A stretch of 64,000 nt of DNA from Morganella morganii. Its GTDB lineage: Bacteria; Pseudomonadota; Gammaproteobacteria; Enterobacterales; Enterobacteriaceae. The notes under the pieces were generated by a model. The model was given only the letters and a program-made list of their open reading frames with translations, did no database searches and was not told the DNA's origin. The stretch spans positions 1,984,001 through 2,048,000 of the forward strand of contig NZ_CP069157.1 in NCBI RefSeq assembly GCF_019243775.1. The letters run 5' to 3'. Below are positions 31,266-43,534 of the stretch, in pieces (positions within the stretch are counted from its first letter, which is position 1; each line of letters opens with the position of its first letter). Made by a program: the position numbers and the translations under genes.

Positions 31266-32987
31266 ATGAAAATTTCAACATTTAAAGGATTATCTCTTTT
31301 TACTGCATTAATTGACTCGTGCTGGAAACAGCCTTACTCCGTTTCCCGTCTGATAAAAGATACCATTGCAGGTATCACCGTCGGGATTATTGCTATCCCA
31401 CTGGCCATGGCATTGGCTATCGGCAGTGGTGTGGCACCGCAATATGGCCTGTATACGGCCGCTATCGCCGGTATTGTGATTGCGGTGACCGGCGGCTCCC
31501 GTTTCAGTGTCTCCGGGCCGACCGCCGCGTTTGTGGTGATCCTCTACCCCGTATCCCAGCAGTTCGGGTTAGGCGGGCTACTGATAGCCACTCTGATGTC
31601 CGGGATTATCCTGCTGGCAATGGGTCTGGCGCGTTTCGGTAAACTCATTGAATATATTCCGATTTCCGTGGTGCTCGGCTTCACCTCAGGGATTGCGATC
31701 ACCATCGCCACCATGCAGGTGAAAGACTTTTTCGGTCTGACCATGGCGCATGTACCGGAAAACTATGTTGATAAGGTTATTGCCCTTGTCAGAGCCATGC
31801 CGACCATCAATCTGTCGGATACCCTGATTGGCGTAACCACACTGCTGGTGCTGATCTACTGGCCGAAACTGAAACTTCGTCTGCCGGGACACCTTCCCGC
31901 TGTAATTGCCGGGATGCTGGTGATGCTGGTGCTGTCCCTGTTCGGCATGGAAGCGGCCACCATCGGCTCCCGTTTCAGTTATACCCTGGCGGACGGTACA
32001 CAGGGTGCGGGGATCCCGCCGATTCTGCCGCAGTTTATCCTGCCGTGGAATTTACCGACCCCGGACGGCAAAGAATTTGTGTTCAGCTGGGCCACCATTA
32101 CCGCCCTGATGCCGGCAGCGTTTTCGATGGCAATGCTGGGCGCGATTGAATCGCTGCTCTGTGCGGTGGTGCTTGACGGTATGACCGGCAAAAAACATAA
32201 CTCCAACGGCGAATTACTGGGTCAGGGACTGGGTAATATCACCGCACCGTTCTTCGGCGGCATTACCGCCACTGCTGCTATCGCCCGTTCGGCGGCTAAC
32301 GTGCGTGCCGGTGCCACATCGCCGGTCTCTGCTATTATTCACTCTCTGCTGGTGCTGCTGACTCTGCTGATCCTGGCGCCGCTGCTTTCTTATCTGCCGC
32401 TGGCCGCGATGTCCGCTCTGCTGCTGATGGTGGCATGGAATATGAGTGAAGCGGCTAAAGTCATTGAACTTATCCGCCGCGCGCCGAAAGACGATATTAT
32501 CGTGCTGCTGCTGTGCCTGAGCCTCACTGTGCTGTTTGATATGGTCATTGCTATCAGTGTCGGGATTGTGCTGGCCTCACTGCTGTTTATGCGCCGTATC
32601 GCCAATATGACGCGCCTGAGTGAGTCTTCCTATACCGATCACGACAAAGGGCTTCTGGTTGTCCGGGTTAACGGCCCGCTGTTCTTTGCCGCTGCCGAGC
32701 GGATTTTTGATGATCTGAAAGTCAAAAGTTCGGGATATCACACCATTGTAATGCAGTGGGATGCGGTGCCGGTACTTGATGCGGGTGGATTAAAAGCCTT
32801 CCGCCGTTTTATTGACGAAGCTGGTGTGGATACACACATCGTGGTCACCGATATTCCGTTCCAGCCGCTGAAAACCCTGGCGCGGGCACGGATTGTCCCG
32901 GTTGAGAATAAAATCAGCTTTTACCCGTCGGTCAGTAAGGCACTGATTGAACTGGGGCTGATGGATGGTGTGACATCAGAGGCATGA
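31266..32987 (+). CDS. dauA: SulP/SLC26-family C4-dicarboxylic acid transporter DauA
   Basis: 573 residues against 559 in E. coli. N-terminal SulP membrane domain with about 14 hydrophobic segments ([36 protein letters not shown]), then a C-terminal cytoplasmic STAS domain from about residue 455 ([22 protein letters not shown]). In E. coli DauA imports succinate and other C4-dicarboxylates at acidic pH. Separate transcription unit, with a terminator-like hairpin at 33020-33047. Confidence 0.94.
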   Translation: MKISTFKGLSLFTALIDSCWKQPYSVSRLIKDTIAGITVGIIAIPLAMALAIGSGVAPQYGLYTAAIAGIVIAVTGGSRFSVSGPTAAFVVILYPVSQQFGLGGLLIATLMSGIILLAMGLARFGKLIEYIPISVVLGFTSGIAITIATMQVKDFFGLTMAHVPENYVDKVIALVRAMPTINLSDTLIGVTTLLVLIYWPKLKLRLPGHLPAVIAGMLVMLVLSLFGMEAATIGSRFSYTLADGTQGAGIPPILPQFILPWNLPTPDGKEFVFSWATITALMPAAFSMAMLGAIESLLCAVVLDGMTGKKHNSNGELLGQGLGNITAPFFGGITATAAIARSAANVRAGATSPVSAIIHSLLVLLTLLILAPLLSYLPLAAMSALLLMVAWNMSEAAKVIELIRRAPKDDIIVLLLCLSLTVLFDMVIAISVGIVLASLLFMRRIANMTRLSESSYTDHDKGLLVVRVNGPLFFAAAERIFDDLKVKSSGYHTIVMQWDAVPVLDAGGLKAFRRFIDEAGVDTHIVVTDIPFQPLKTLARARIVPVENKISFYPSVSKALIELGLMDGVTSEA

Positions 32988-33019
32988 TAACCTCTGTAAT
33001 CAGGCTATAATGAACAGAG

Positions 33020-33047
33020 CGGCGGGCGTAATGTCCGCCGTTTCTTT
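33020..33047 (+). terminator. Terminator-like hairpin after dauA
   Basis: CGGCGG / CCGCCG stem with a 9-base loop and TTTCTTT, 33 bases after the dauA stop. Confidence 0.6.
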
Positions 33048-33068
33048 ATCTGTTACCGGAGAAAAATC

Positions 33069-33518
33069 ATGGCCGTATTCCGTCTTCCCTTTCTTAACTG
33101 GCTGATTATCAACGCCGTTGCAGCCATCTGGCTGTATGCCAAAGATGCACTGGTGATTCAGTTCAGCGGCTGGAGCGGCATTTTAGCCATATTGATCGGG
33201 CTGGAAAGTCTCGGCTGGATTGGTGCATCACTGGTGTATTTCCGCCGCCATAACACCACGCCGAACCCGCTCGGCGAAGCGACCCATCTCATCACCGGCG
33301 GACCGTTCCGTCTGTCACGCAATCCGGTCTACCTCGCGCTGACCACTGCCTGTATCGGCTTTGCTCTGCTGACCCACTCTTACTATTTTCTCATCGGCGG
33401 CCTTATTTTCTGGCTGATCACCGATCTGTTCAGCATCCCGCAGGAAGAAAAATTCCTTGCCGGAAAATTTAAACAGGACTGGGCGGCCTATTGCCAGCAG
33501 ACACGGCGCTGGCTGTAA
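33069..33518 (+). CDS. Isoprenylcysteine methyltransferase/PEMT-family membrane protein
   Basis: 149 residues with four hydrophobic helices. The conserved part HLITGGPFRLSRNPVYLALTTACIGFAL (G-P-[FY]-R-x-[ST]-R-N-P-x-Y) and the C-terminal QEEKFLAGKFKQDWAAYCQQTRRW (E-E-x-x-L...F...Y) are the SAM-binding hallmarks of the ICMT/phospholipid methyltransferase family. The physiological substrate is unknown in bacteria. It is convergent with yhcC (7 bases apart). Confidence 0.8.
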   Translation: MAVFRLPFLNWLIINAVAAIWLYAKDALVIQFSGWSGILAILIGLESLGWIGASLVYFRRHNTTPNPLGEATHLITGGPFRLSRNPVYLALTTACIGFALLTHSYYFLIGGLIFWLITDLFSIPQEEKFLAGKFKQDWAAYCQQTRRWL

Positions 33519-33525
33519 TTCACGC

Positions 33526-34428
33526 TCAGATTGCGCTGCCCTGGCCGCCGTTTGCCAGCAGATACTGCCACAGGCCGTTCATGCCGAGCCAGCGGTTGCT
33601 GCACCAGTCCGGTGCCAGTAAGGTCGGACGCCGTGCGCTGGCGCAGATGCGGTGATAAATAACGTCCGGCGGTGTGTGGCGGATCATCTCCCCGGCGGTG
33701 GCGACATACTCTTCGAGGGAAATGGTGGGTAAGCGCCCCGCCCGCCAGGCTTTTGCCATGGTGCTGCCTTCCACAATATGCAGCGGATGCAGTTTGATAC
33801 CTTCAACGCCGGTCTCCAGCACACGCTCAAGTGTGATGAGATTATCGGCTGCGGTTTCTCCCGGCAGACCGGTGATCAGATGACAACACACTTTCAGCCC
33901 GCGTTCACGGGCGGCCCGGGTGGTGGCCTGATAACAGGCAAAATCATGACCGCGGTTGATACGTTTCAGGGTTTTATCATGGGCGGTCTGTAATCCCAGT
34001 TCCAGCCATACCTCATAGCCCTGCTGCTGATAGCTTTGCAGCAGCTCCAGCACCGCCTCCGGCACACAGTCCGGCCGCGTACCGACACACAATCCCACCA
34101 CATCAGCCTGTGTCAGTGCGGATTCATACATCTCTCGCAGCAGTTCAACTTCCGCGTAGGTGCTGGTATAGGCCTGGAAATAAGCAAGATAACGTTTGGC
34201 GCGGGTGATTTTTCCGGACTGCTGGCTCAGTTGATCCTCAATGGAATCATACTGTGCATTTTCATCCGCAAAAGAAGCCACATTACAGAAGGTACAACCG
34301 CCGCGCCCGAGGGTGCCGTCGCGGTTAGGGCAGCTGAAGCCGCCGTGGAGGGTGATTTTATGGATTTTTTCGCCATAACGGCGCTGAAGATCAGCGCCGA
34401 ACATGTTAACGACTGTGTGAAGCTGCAT
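33526..34428 (-). CDS. yhcC: Radical SAM protein YhcC (TIGR01212 family)
   Basis: 300 residues. The radical SAM cysteines are in CPNRDGTLGRGGCTFC, with an unusually long first spacing that is normal for this family. GLQTAHDKTLKRINRGHDFACY and HLITGLPGET follow. It closely matches E. coli YhcC (309 aa), though here the C-terminus is about 9 residues shorter. The substrate is unknown. In E. coli it lies elsewhere (near gltB); here it sits next to kdsA, a sign of local rearrangement. Confidence 0.9.
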   Translation of the reverse strand: MQLHTVVNMFGADLQRRYGEKIHKITLHGGFSCPNRDGTLGRGGCTFCNVASFADENAQYDSIEDQLSQQSGKITRAKRYLAYFQAYTSTYAEVELLREMYESALTQADVVGLCVGTRPDCVPEAVLELLQSYQQQGYEVWLELGLQTAHDKTLKRINRGHDFACYQATTRAARERGLKVCCHLITGLPGETAADNLITLERVLETGVEGIKLHPLHIVEGSTMAKAWRAGRLPTISLEEYVATAGEMIRHTPPDVIYHRICASARRPTLLAPDWCSNRWLGMNGLWQYLLANGGQGSAI

Positions 34429-34434
34429 CGGAAA

Positions 34435-35310
<876 letters not shown>

Positions 35311-35352
35311 TTAAATTGCGTTTATGAAAATATGTAAAACGATATCCGTTTA

Positions 35353-36159
35353 TCAGTGCAGAACGATATGCTGCTGTTCGTAAGTGTGGATCTGCATTTT
35401 TATCATTTCAGATACCGGATCCTGCGGACATTGCTCAATAAAATAATTCAGATCGGAAACTGCAATATGGCTGCAGTCCAGCTGGGCATAAATCAGCCCG
35501 CGATCACGGATTTCATACGGGTCATCCGGATCAAATAATAAAATGGTTTCGCTGACTTTCAGTGCCTGCTCCATTTTTTTCTCTTCCATCAGCGCGACTT
35601 TAATACTGTCGAGGTATTTGCGCACCACATGGCTGTTTTCGGCTTCTTCGAGATCATCCCCGGTCAGATGATGCGCCGGGCTGACCGTACCTTTAATCCA
35701 GACATCCAGTGTGTGCTGATCCAGCAGATCGCCGTTAATCGGGTTAATAAACAGGGTTTCGTCATCGAGATCCGCCCGCAGAATCAGCTGGGTCGGGAAA
35801 ACCACCGGCACAACCGGCAAACCGATAGCCTGTGCAATATGCAGAAACAGGATGCCGAGTGATACCGGCGAGCCGCGCTGAGTACGCAGCACATTATCCA
35901 GCCACAGCGTGTCAGACAGCGAATAAACGCCGCTGGCGCCGCTGAACTGCCATTTGTGGTAAAAGAGTGTGATCAGGGTCTGTAAACAGGTATGTTCGTC
36001 GGAATACGGCGGGAGGCGTTTACGGGTCTGACGGATAAGTTCATTGATGTGTGCTTCTGCCTTTTCCCGGTCAAAATCCGGACGGACAGTTTTTAACACT
36101 AACATAATGCCGCTCAGTAACGGCGCACCATTGAATTCAAAATCGGCAATGCTTTTCAT
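35353..36159 (-). CDS. sirB1: SirB1-family protein (transglutaminase-like fold plus TPR)
   Basis: 268 residues, equal to E. coli YchA/SirB1 (269). The N-terminal region holds a transglutaminase-like core (QRGSPVSLGILFLHIAQAIGLPVVPVVFPTQLILR). The C-terminal third is tetratricopeptide-like helices. No activity is assigned. The 5' end overlaps prmC by 4 bases and it is 66 bases from kdsA, so it belongs to the same operon. Confidence 0.93.
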   Translation of the reverse strand: MKSIADFEFNGAPLLSGIMLVLKTVRPDFDREKAEAHINELIRQTRKRLPPYSDEHTCLQTLITLFYHKWQFSGASGVYSLSDTLWLDNVLRTQRGSPVSLGILFLHIAQAIGLPVVPVVFPTQLILRADLDDETLFINPINGDLLDQHTLDVWIKGTVSPAHHLTGDDLEEAENSHVVRKYLDSIKVALMEEKKMEQALKVSETILLFDPDDPYEIRDRGLIYAQLDCSHIAVSDLNYFIEQCPQDPVSEMIKMQIHTYEQQHIVLH

Positions 36160-36992
36160 TTCTCTTCCCGTTGACCTAAAGTAACCCGATCATTTCCGCC
36201 ATAATCGCGGCGGGTTTCCACCCGGTAAAATCCGTTTTCCCGGAACAGTTCGCGGACAGCGTCTCCCTGCCGCCAGCCATGTTCCACAATCAGCCACCCG
36301 CCAAGTGTCAGATAATGAGCGGACTGCGCAGCGATTTCCGCCAGATCGGCCAGGCCGTTCTGCGGGGCGACCAGCGCACTGCGCGGCTCGAAACGGACAT
36401 CCCCCTGCACCAGATGCTCATCATTCTCATCAATATATGGCGGGTTACTCACTATCATAGCAAATTGATGAATCGGCAGTGAAGCAAACCAGCGACTTTC
36501 TTTAAAGGTTGTATTCGTCAGCCCCAGACGGGCGGCATTGCGCTGTGCCAGCGCCACCGCATCCGGCTGGATATCCGCCCCGGTCACATGGCAATCCGGC
36601 CGTTCAGAGGCCAGTGCCAGCGCAATCGCGCCGGTGCCGGTACCGAGATCCAGAATATCGCAGGATGCTGCCGGTAACAATTCCAGCGCTGCCTCCACCA
36701 GACATTCGGTATCAGGACGCGGAATAAGTGTGGCGGGAGACACTTCCAGCGGCAGTGACCAAAACTCGCGCACACCGGTGATATACGCCACCGGCTCGCC
36801 CTGCTCCCGGCGGACAAGCAGCGCCTCAAGACGCTGCTGTTCATCCCCGCTGAGCGGGGTTTCATCAAAAGCAATAATGTAGCTGCGGGTTCGGCCGGTG
36901 ACAAACGTCAGCAGGATTTCCGCATCCCGTTTCGGGCTGTCGCTGTGACTTAAACGGCTGACAGCCTCTGCCAGCCAGGTCCGGAACGTCAT
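36156..36992 (-). CDS. prmC: Peptide chain release factor N5-glutamine methyltransferase PrmC
   Basis: It methylates the glutamine of the GGQ motif in RF1 and RF2. The 278 residues compare with 277. SAM motif ILDLGTGTGAIALALA and catalytic NPPY in IVSNPPYIDEND are seen. It overlaps prfA by one base and sirB1 by 4 bases, a tightly coupled arrangement that puts the modifier next to its substrate. Confidence 0.97.
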   Translation of the reverse strand: MTFRTWLAEAVSRLSHSDSPKRDAEILLTFVTGRTRSYIIAFDETPLSGDEQQRLEALLVRREQGEPVAYITGVREFWSLPLEVSPATLIPRPDTECLVEAALELLPAASCDILDLGTGTGAIALALASERPDCHVTGADIQPDAVALAQRNAARLGLTNTTFKESRWFASLPIHQFAMIVSNPPYIDENDEHLVQGDVRFEPRSALVAPQNGLADLAEIAAQSAHYLTLGGWLIVEHGWRQGDAVRELFRENGFYRVETRRDYGGNDRVTLGQREEK

Positions 36993-38074
36993 CAGTCCTG
37001 CTCAGACAGCGCGGCGAGCTGATCTGCCTGATATTCGTTCACCAGCGGCTGGATCAGTGCATCCAGCTTACCTTCCATGACCTCATCCAGACGGTACAGA
37101 GTCAGGTTGATACGGTGATCCGTCACCCGTCCCTGCGGGAAGTTATAGGTGCGGATCCGATCCGAACGGTCACCGGAACCCAGCAGGTTGCGGCGCTCAG
37201 AGGCTTCCGCCTCATGACGGCGGGACTCTTCCGCCGCTTTGATTCGTGCGGCCAGCACCGAGAGTGCTTTGGCTTTGTTTTTGTGCTGCGAACGCTCGTC
37301 CTGGCACTCCACCACAATCCCGGTCGGAATATGAGTGATACGGATAGCGGAATCCGTGGTGTTAACGTGCTGACCACCGGCCCCGGATGAACGGAAGGTA
37401 TCAATGCGCAGATCCGCCGGGTTGATATCCGGCAGTTCCGCTTCCGGGACTTCCGCCAGCACCGCGACAGTACAGGCTGAAGTGTGAATACGGCCCTGGG
37501 ATTCGGTTTCCGGCACACGCTGCACGCGGTGGCCGCCGGATTCAAATTTCAGGTTACCGTAGGCATTTTCACCAGTGACTCTGAAAATAATCTCTTTATA
37601 TCCGCCGTGCTCGCCGTCGTTACTGTTCATGATCTCAATCCGCCAGCGGCGTGATTCCGCATAACGGCTGTACATACGGAACAGATCACCGGCAAACAGC
37701 GCCGCTTCATCGCCGCCGGTGCCCGCACGGACTTCCAGGAAGCAGTTGCGTTCATCATCCGGATCTTTCGGCAGTAATAAGACCTGTAATTCCTGTTCTA
37801 AGGTTTCATTCCGCAGTTTTGCGTCTTTCAGCTCTTCCTGTGCCATTTCCTTCATTTCAGGATCATCAAGAAGCATTTGGGCGGTGTCGATATCATCCTG
37901 AATGGTCTGCCAGGCTTCAAAACATTTCGCAACGTCAGTCAGCTGCGCATATTCTTTCGACAAGGCACGGAATTTATTCTGATCAGCGATAACATCGGCG
38001 TCCGCTAGGTGCGCCTGAATTTCTTCATAACGTTCTTTCAATGCTTCCAGTTTTGCGACAATAGAAGGCTTCAT
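36992..38074 (-). CDS. prfA: Peptide chain release factor 1
   Basis: It releases the peptide at UAA and UAG. 360 residues, as in E. coli. The GGQ motif is in [15 protein letters not shown]. The stop-codon recognition tripeptide is PET in [10 protein letters not shown], where E. coli has PAT, both fitting the RF1 PxT rule. 36 bases separate it from hemA on the same strand. Confidence 0.98.
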   Translation of the reverse strand: MKPSIVAKLEALKERYEEIQAHLADADVIADQNKFRALSKEYAQLTDVAKCFEAWQTIQDDIDTAQMLLDDPEMKEMAQEELKDAKLRNETLEQELQVLLLPKDPDDERNCFLEVRAGTGGDEAALFAGDLFRMYSRYAESRRWRIEIMNSNDGEHGGYKEIIFRVTGENAYGNLKFESGGHRVQRVPETESQGRIHTSACTVAVLAEVPEAELPDINPADLRIDTFRSSGAGGQHVNTTDSAIRITHIPTGIVVECQDERSQHKNKAKALSVLAARIKAAEESRRHEAEASERRNLLGSGDRSDRIRTYNFPQGRVTDHRINLTLYRLDEVMEGKLDALIQPLVNEYQADQLAALSEQD

Positions 38075-38110
38075 TCGTAGTCTGCTACCTTAAAAAATAT
38101 ATAGAGGAAG

Positions 38111-39373
38111 TTAATGATGCTCCAGCCCAAGGCTGTCGCGTAACAGAGTCAGACGACCGGTATCACCGTCACCGGCGGCCTGCTGAAGTGATTTGGTTGG
38201 TGCGTGGATCAGGCGGTTGGTCAGCTGCTGTGACATCTGGTTGATAACCTCTTCCGGGTCATGCCCCTGCTGAATCAGTGCCACGGCTTTTGCGGCCATG
38301 GCGGCGCGGATCTCTTCAGCCTGTTCGCGGTATTCGCGGATCGTATTGACCGCGCTCTGGGCGCGCAGCCATTCCATAAAGTGCCCGCTTTCCTGCACCA
38401 CAATGGATTCCGCCTGTTGTGCCGCCACCTGGCGCTGCGCCAGATTGTGCTCAATAATCGCCTCAAGATCATCCACAGTGTAGAGATAAACGTTACTGAG
38501 TTTTTCCACATCGGCTTCGATATCACGGGGAACCGCAATATCCACCAGCAGCATCGGGCGGTTACGGCGCGCTTTCAGGGCGCGTTCCACCATACCTTTA
38601 CCGATAATCGGCAACGGGCTGGCCGTGGAGCTGATAACAATATCCGCTTCCGCCAGCCGGCTGTCGATTTCCGGCAGTGTGATCACCTCTGCATTGACTT
38701 CCTGCGCCAGCACGCGGGCCCGCTCGCGGGTACGGTTGGCGATCATCATGTGTTTTACGCCGTGCTCGTTCAGGTGACGGGCCACCAGCTCGATGGTTTC
38801 CCCCGCCCCGACCAGCAGGATATTCAGTCTGGATAAGGATTCGAAAATCTGACGCGCCAGGGTACAGGCGGCAAACGCCACCGATACCGCATTGGCACCG
38901 ATATCGGTTTCAGTACGCACCCGTTTGGCGACAGAGAAAGATTTCTGGAACAGGCGTTCCAGTTCACGGGAAAGTGAACGGTATGTCTGTGACTGAGCAA
39001 AGGCTTTTTTGACCTGCCCCAGGATCTGCGGCTCGCCGAGTACCAGGGAATCCAGCCCGCTGGCCACCCGCATCAGATGACTGACAGCTTCATTATCCTG
39101 ATGCCAGTAAAGGCTGGACATCAGTTCCTGCGGGTTGATGTTGTGATAGCGGCACAGCCAGTCAATCAGCTGATCGCGCTGATTATTCTGTTCATCCACA
39201 CTGAGATAGATTTCTGTCCGGTTGCAGGTAGACAGCACAACGCCGCCGCTCACGGACGGTTGTTCGAGCAGATTGGTTAATGCCGCTTCCATGCTGTCCG
39301 GTGAGAAAGTCACTTTCTCACGTAAGGCAACAGGTGCGGTTTTATGGTTAATGCCGAGAGCTAATAGAGTCAT
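38111..39373 (-). CDS. hemA: Glutamyl-tRNA reductase HemA
   Basis: It reduces Glu-tRNA to glutamate-1-semialdehyde, starting the C5 route to haem. The start [21 protein letters not shown] gives 420 residues (418 in E. coli). The longer frame to 39535 has no family match and covers the promoter. Catalytic Cys is in [16 protein letters not shown] motif [15 protein letters not shown]. It is divergent from lolB. The N-terminal residues are the haem-regulated degradation region in enterics (family knowledge). Confidence 0.97.
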   Translation of the reverse strand: MTLLALGINHKTAPVALREKVTFSPDSMEAALTNLLEQPSVSGGVVLSTCNRTEIYLSVDEQNNQRDQLIDWLCRYHNINPQELMSSLYWHQDNEAVSHLMRVASGLDSLVLGEPQILGQVKKAFAQSQTYRSLSRELERLFQKSFSVAKRVRTETDIGANAVSVAFAACTLARQIFESLSRLNILLVGAGETIELVARHLNEHGVKHMMIANRTRERARVLAQEVNAEVITLPEIDSRLAEADIVISSTASPLPIIGKGMVERALKARRNRPMLLVDIAVPRDIEADVEKLSNVYLYTVDDLEAIIEHNLAQRQVAAQQAESIVVQESGHFMEWLRAQSAVNTIREYREQAEEIRAAMAAKAVALIQQGHDPEEVINQMSQQLTNRLIHAPTKSLQQAAGDGDTGRLTLLRDSLGLEHH

Positions 39374-39653
39374 ATCCTGCAATACAGACCGGGGTAAGTG
39401 TGTAAAATACCGGTTAAGTATACCGGAAATCAACACCCTTACTAAGGATAACTGCATGCATTTTAGCAGCCGATCCCGCGCAATTAAAGCGTTAAACGGG
39501 AAACAGTGATAATAAGCACGTAATGCGGTGCGCAACAGGCCGTGTCAGCCGGGCGGATAATTGCGTAAATCAGCGTAAGAGAGGTAGGAAACAGCCACTG
39601 AAACAGGCACAATACTGTTATTGCTTTTATAAGTTGTTAAAGGAAATTACAAC

Positions 39654-40283
39654 GTGGCCTCTATTCAATTACCGCGCTTTATCCGGCTTCTGCCCCTGTG
39701 CAGCCTGATACTTGCCGCCTGTACCCTGCCCGACAATACAGAGAAAGGCGATGTTTCCGCCACCTCTGCCGGCTGGAAAGCACAGACAGAACAAATAAAT
39801 CAGTTACAGCGTTATCAGACGCGCGGCTCGTTTGCCTACATCGGTACCACCCAGAAAACCTATGCCCGTTTCTTCTGGCAGCAGTATTCCCCGGACAACT
39901 ACAAACTGCTGCTCACCAACCCGGTCGGCAGCACCGAGCTGGAACTGATTGTCAAAGACGGCCAGACCCAGCTGACCGATAACAAAGGTCAGAAATATTA
40001 CAGTGATGATCCGGACAGCATGATTTACCAGCTGACCGGTATGACTATCCCGATGGAAAATCTGCGTCAGTGGATTGTCGGCCTGCCGGGTGACGCGCAG
40101 TCCTATGCCATCAGCAATCAGTATCACCTGAAAGCGCTGAGCTGGGCTCAGGGCATGGAAAAGTGGAAAGTCACTTATCAGTCCTATGATGAAAAAGTCT
40201 CCCCGCAACTGCCGAACCGCCTGGATATCGAACAGGGTGATAACCGCATCAAGCTGAAAATGGATTCATGGACACTCAACTGA
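39654..40283 (+). CDS. lolB: Outer-membrane lipoprotein receptor LolB
   Basis: It receives lipoproteins from LolA and inserts them into the outer membrane. GTG start at 39654 ([13 protein letters not shown]), AAGG at 39640-39643 upstream. 209 residues with lipobox LAAC near residue 23 and no Asp at +2, which fits outer-membrane sorting. The body is the LolB fold ([21 protein letters not shown]). It overlaps ispE by 16 bases. Confidence 0.95.
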   Translation: MASIQLPRFIRLLPLCSLILAACTLPDNTEKGDVSATSAGWKAQTEQINQLQRYQTRGSFAYIGTTQKTYARFFWQQYSPDNYKLLLTNPVGSTELELIVKDGQTQLTDNKGQKYYSDDPDSMIYQLTGMTIPMENLRQWIVGLPGDAQSYAISNQYHLKALSWAQGMEKWKVTYQSYDEKVSPQLPNRLDIEQGDNRIKLKMDSWTLN

Positions 40284-41143
40284 CATCACTGACCTGGCCG
40301 TCCCCCGCCAAGCTGAACCTGTTTTTATATATCACAGGCCGCCGCGCGGACGGCTATCATACGCTGCAAACCCTGTTTCAGTTTCTGGATTATGGTGACA
40401 GTGTCACAATTACACCACGTACTGACGGTGAAATTCGTCTGCTGACCCCGCTTGCCGGCGTACCGGATGAGCAAAACCTGGTGATCCGCGCCGCCCGTCT
40501 GTTACAGATTTATGCACGGGAGCATCACCTGACAGCGGATTTACCCGGTGCGGATATTGCCGTTAAAAAAATTCTGCCGATGGGCGGTGGTATCGGTGGC
40601 GGTTCCTCCAATGCTGCCACAGTGCTTATCGCTCTCAACTATCACTGGAAGTTACAGTTACCCGACGAAACGCTTGCAGAGCTGGGTGTGATGCTCGGTG
40701 CGGATGTCCCGGTATTTGTCCGGGGCCACGCGGCAATTGCTGAAGGAATAGGCGAAATTCTGCACCCTGCGTCTCCGCCGGAACGCTGGTATCTGGTTGC
40801 ACACCCCGGAATTTCGGTTCCGACACCGCTTATCTTCACAGATCCGCAATTAATTCGCGACACGCCGATCCGCTCTCTGGCCGCATTATTACAGGCTCCG
40901 TACGCAAATGACTGTGAACCGATTGCAAGAAAACGTTTTCGTGAGGTTGATTGCCTTCTTTCCTGGCTGCTACAATATACTCCGTCACGCCTGACCGGTA
41001 CGGGTGCATGTGTGTTCGGAGAGTTCGAAAACCAGGCAGCCGCCCGACAGGTGTTAATTAACGCGCCGGCGTGGGTGAAGGGCTTTGTGGCACGTGGTGT
41101 CAACATTTCGCCGCTTCATCAGTTCCGCGCTGGTCTACTGTAA
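40268..41143 (+). CDS. ispE: 4-diphosphocytidyl-2-C-methyl-D-erythritol kinase IspE
   Basis: MEP-pathway GHMP kinase for isoprenoid synthesis. 291 residues against 283 in E. coli. Starts [23 protein letters not shown]-binding P-loop-like motif [15 protein letters not shown]. The lolB-ispE overlap indicates translational coupling; prs follows after 76 bases. Confidence 0.96.
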   Translation: MDTQLTSLTWPSPAKLNLFLYITGRRADGYHTLQTLFQFLDYGDSVTITPRTDGEIRLLTPLAGVPDEQNLVIRAARLLQIYAREHHLTADLPGADIAVKKILPMGGGIGGGSSNAATVLIALNYHWKLQLPDETLAELGVMLGADVPVFVRGHAAIAEGIGEILHPASPPERWYLVAHPGISVPTPLIFTDPQLIRDTPIRSLAALLQAPYANDCEPIARKRFREVDCLLSWLLQYTPSRLTGTGACVFGEFENQAAARQVLINAPAWVKGFVARGVNISPLHQFRAGLL

Positions 41144-41153
41144 TTGCCCCTGA

Positions 41154-42167
<1,014 letters not shown>

Positions 42168-42197
42168 TTTCATAATCAGTATACACATTGCGTGCTT

Positions 42198-42226
42198 AAA
42201 CCCGTTGTGAAGACAACGGGTTTTTT
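42198..42226. terminator. Intrinsic terminator after prs
   Basis: AAACCCGTTGT / ACAACGGGTTT hairpin with a T-run, between prs and the convergent ychH. Confidence 0.88.
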
Positions 42227-42264
42227 GTTGGCAGGCATTTTAACCGTTAGCGATAATATTTCGT

Positions 42265-42534
42265 TTACGGCATCCGGCGGCGGTAGCGGCTGTGGAAATG
42301 ACGCAGCCAGTAATATTTATCCGCAATGGATTCACGGCGCCCGCTCAGACCGGCTCCGCCCAGCCACACCAGGGCACCGATAAAGATCCCCATCAGGGAG
42401 GCTTCGGAATAGATATCCGGTAAAGGAAGTGCAAAAATAAGGACACCGACAGTAAAGGCCATACTGCCGACCATCAACAGCATACCGACAACCATCAGCA
42501 GGTTACCGAGCAATAAGGATAATTTACGTTTCAT
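42265..42534 (-). CDS. ychH: YchH family membrane protein (DUF2583)
   Basis: 89 residues from MKRKLSLLLGN; the extra start at 42567 is not conserved. Two hydrophobic helices (VVGMLLMVGSMAFTVGVLI and SLMGIFIGALVWLGG) and a basic C-terminus (KYYWLRHFHSRYRRRMP), as in E. coli YchH. E. coli ychH is known to be CRP-dependent and stress-linked; here a class II CRP promoter is visible upstream. It is convergent with prs. Confidence 0.88.
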   Translation of the reverse strand: MKRKLSLLLGNLLMVVGMLLMVGSMAFTVGVLIFALPLPDIYSEASLMGIFIGALVWLGGAGLSGRRESIADKYYWLRHFHSRYRRRMP

Positions 42535-42604
42535 AGGGACCTCCGCCACTCTTTTGTCTGCTAACAACTCAAAGTACGAAAGTAGGAATTCCTTCTTGAC
42601 ATAG

Positions 42605-42648
42605 ATTATAGCCCGAATTGATACGTATATGTTGCGTATGAGATCACA
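42605..42648 (-). promoter_or_regulatory. CRP-dependent class II promoter of ychH
   Basis: On the minus strand a perfect TATAAT lies at 42610-42605 with a poor -35. A CRP-like site (TGCGT-N6-TCACA, 8 of 10 conserved bases) lies at 42633-42648. Its centre is about 41-43 bases from the predicted start, the class II position. The rest of the 42535-42837 gap is AT-rich and must also hold the pth promoter, which I cannot place. Confidence 0.65.
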
Positions 42649-42837
42649 TAGACCAAAAATAAAACTTTTTATTTGGCTTATTGTGCCAAAAAGCGAAACT
42701 TAATAATTCATCGCTAAATTATTGCACAAATAGTCACATCCGTCCGGGAAGGACGTTTCTTTTGTACTCCGCGCGGGTGACGGGTAGAATAGCCCTCTTT
42801 GCAGTCAAAACCTGCCTGAACAACAAGTGATACAAGT

Positions 42838-43428
42838 GTGAGTCAGATAAAATTAATTGTGGGGCTGGCCAACCCCGGTGCGGAATACGCCCAAACCCGC
42901 CACAATGCCGGTGCCTGGTATGTGGATGAACTGGCCCGCCGTTATAATCAGTCATTAAAATCAGAAAGTAAGTTTTACGGTTATACCGCGCGTCTGAATA
43001 TTCAGGGGAATGATGTCCGCCTGCTGGTACCGACCACCTTTATGAACCTGAGCGGCAAAGCAGTCGGTGCCCTCGCCGGTTTTTACCAGATTGCCCCGGA
43101 TGAAATTCTGGTGGCACATGACGAGCTGGATCTCCCGCCCGGCGTGGCAAAAATGAAGCTCGGCGGCGGCAACGGCGGTCATAACGGTCTGAAAGATATC
43201 CAGAGCAAATTGGGTAACAACCCGAACTTTCATCGTCTGCGTATCGGCATCGGCCATCCGGGTGATAAAAGCAAAGTTGTCGGTTTTGTACTGGGCAAGC
43301 CCCCCGCCTCCGAACAACAACTGATTGATGAGACCATCGATGAAGCTGTGCGCTGCACCGATGTGCTGATGAAAGACGGCATGGCAAAAGCCATTTCACG
43401 TCTGCATACATTTAAAGCCGGTCAGTGA
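42838..43428 (+). CDS. pth: Peptidyl-tRNA hydrolase
   Basis: It recycles peptidyl-tRNA released prematurely from ribosomes. GTG start at 42838; 196 residues. Catalytic His is in [15 protein letters not shown], with Asn in [12 protein letters not shown] and Asp in [12 protein letters not shown]. Followed by ychF after 106 bases, the conserved pair. Confidence 0.97.
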   Translation: MSQIKLIVGLANPGAEYAQTRHNAGAWYVDELARRYNQSLKSESKFYGYTARLNIQGNDVRLLVPTTFMNLSGKAVGALAGFYQIAPDEILVAHDELDLPPGVAKMKLGGGNGGHNGLKDIQSKLGNNPNFHRLRIGIGHPGDKSKVVGFVLGKPPASEQQLIDETIDEAVRCTDVLMKDGMAKAISRLHTFKAGQ

Positions 43429-43534
43429 GCCGCAGGTATCGTCTGTTTATCCGTAACCGTGTATAATCGGCGGCAATTATTTAACGTGCTTGCAGGCCGT
43501 TTTGGTCTGCTGTCATTTTTAAGGTGAAGAATTT

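Noticed and set aside
33526-34428. Long CxxxCxxC spacing in the radical SAM protein as a defect
   Set aside because: The 12-residue spacing in CPNRDGTLGRGGCTFC is normal for the YhcC/TIGR01212 family.
36992-38074. PET instead of PAT in release factor 1 as a novelty
   Set aside because: The RF1 motif is PxT and the middle residue varies among bacteria.
39374-39535. N-terminal extension of hemA
   Set aside because: The 54 extra residues do not match Hem[15 protein letters not shown] at 39373 is the conserved start.
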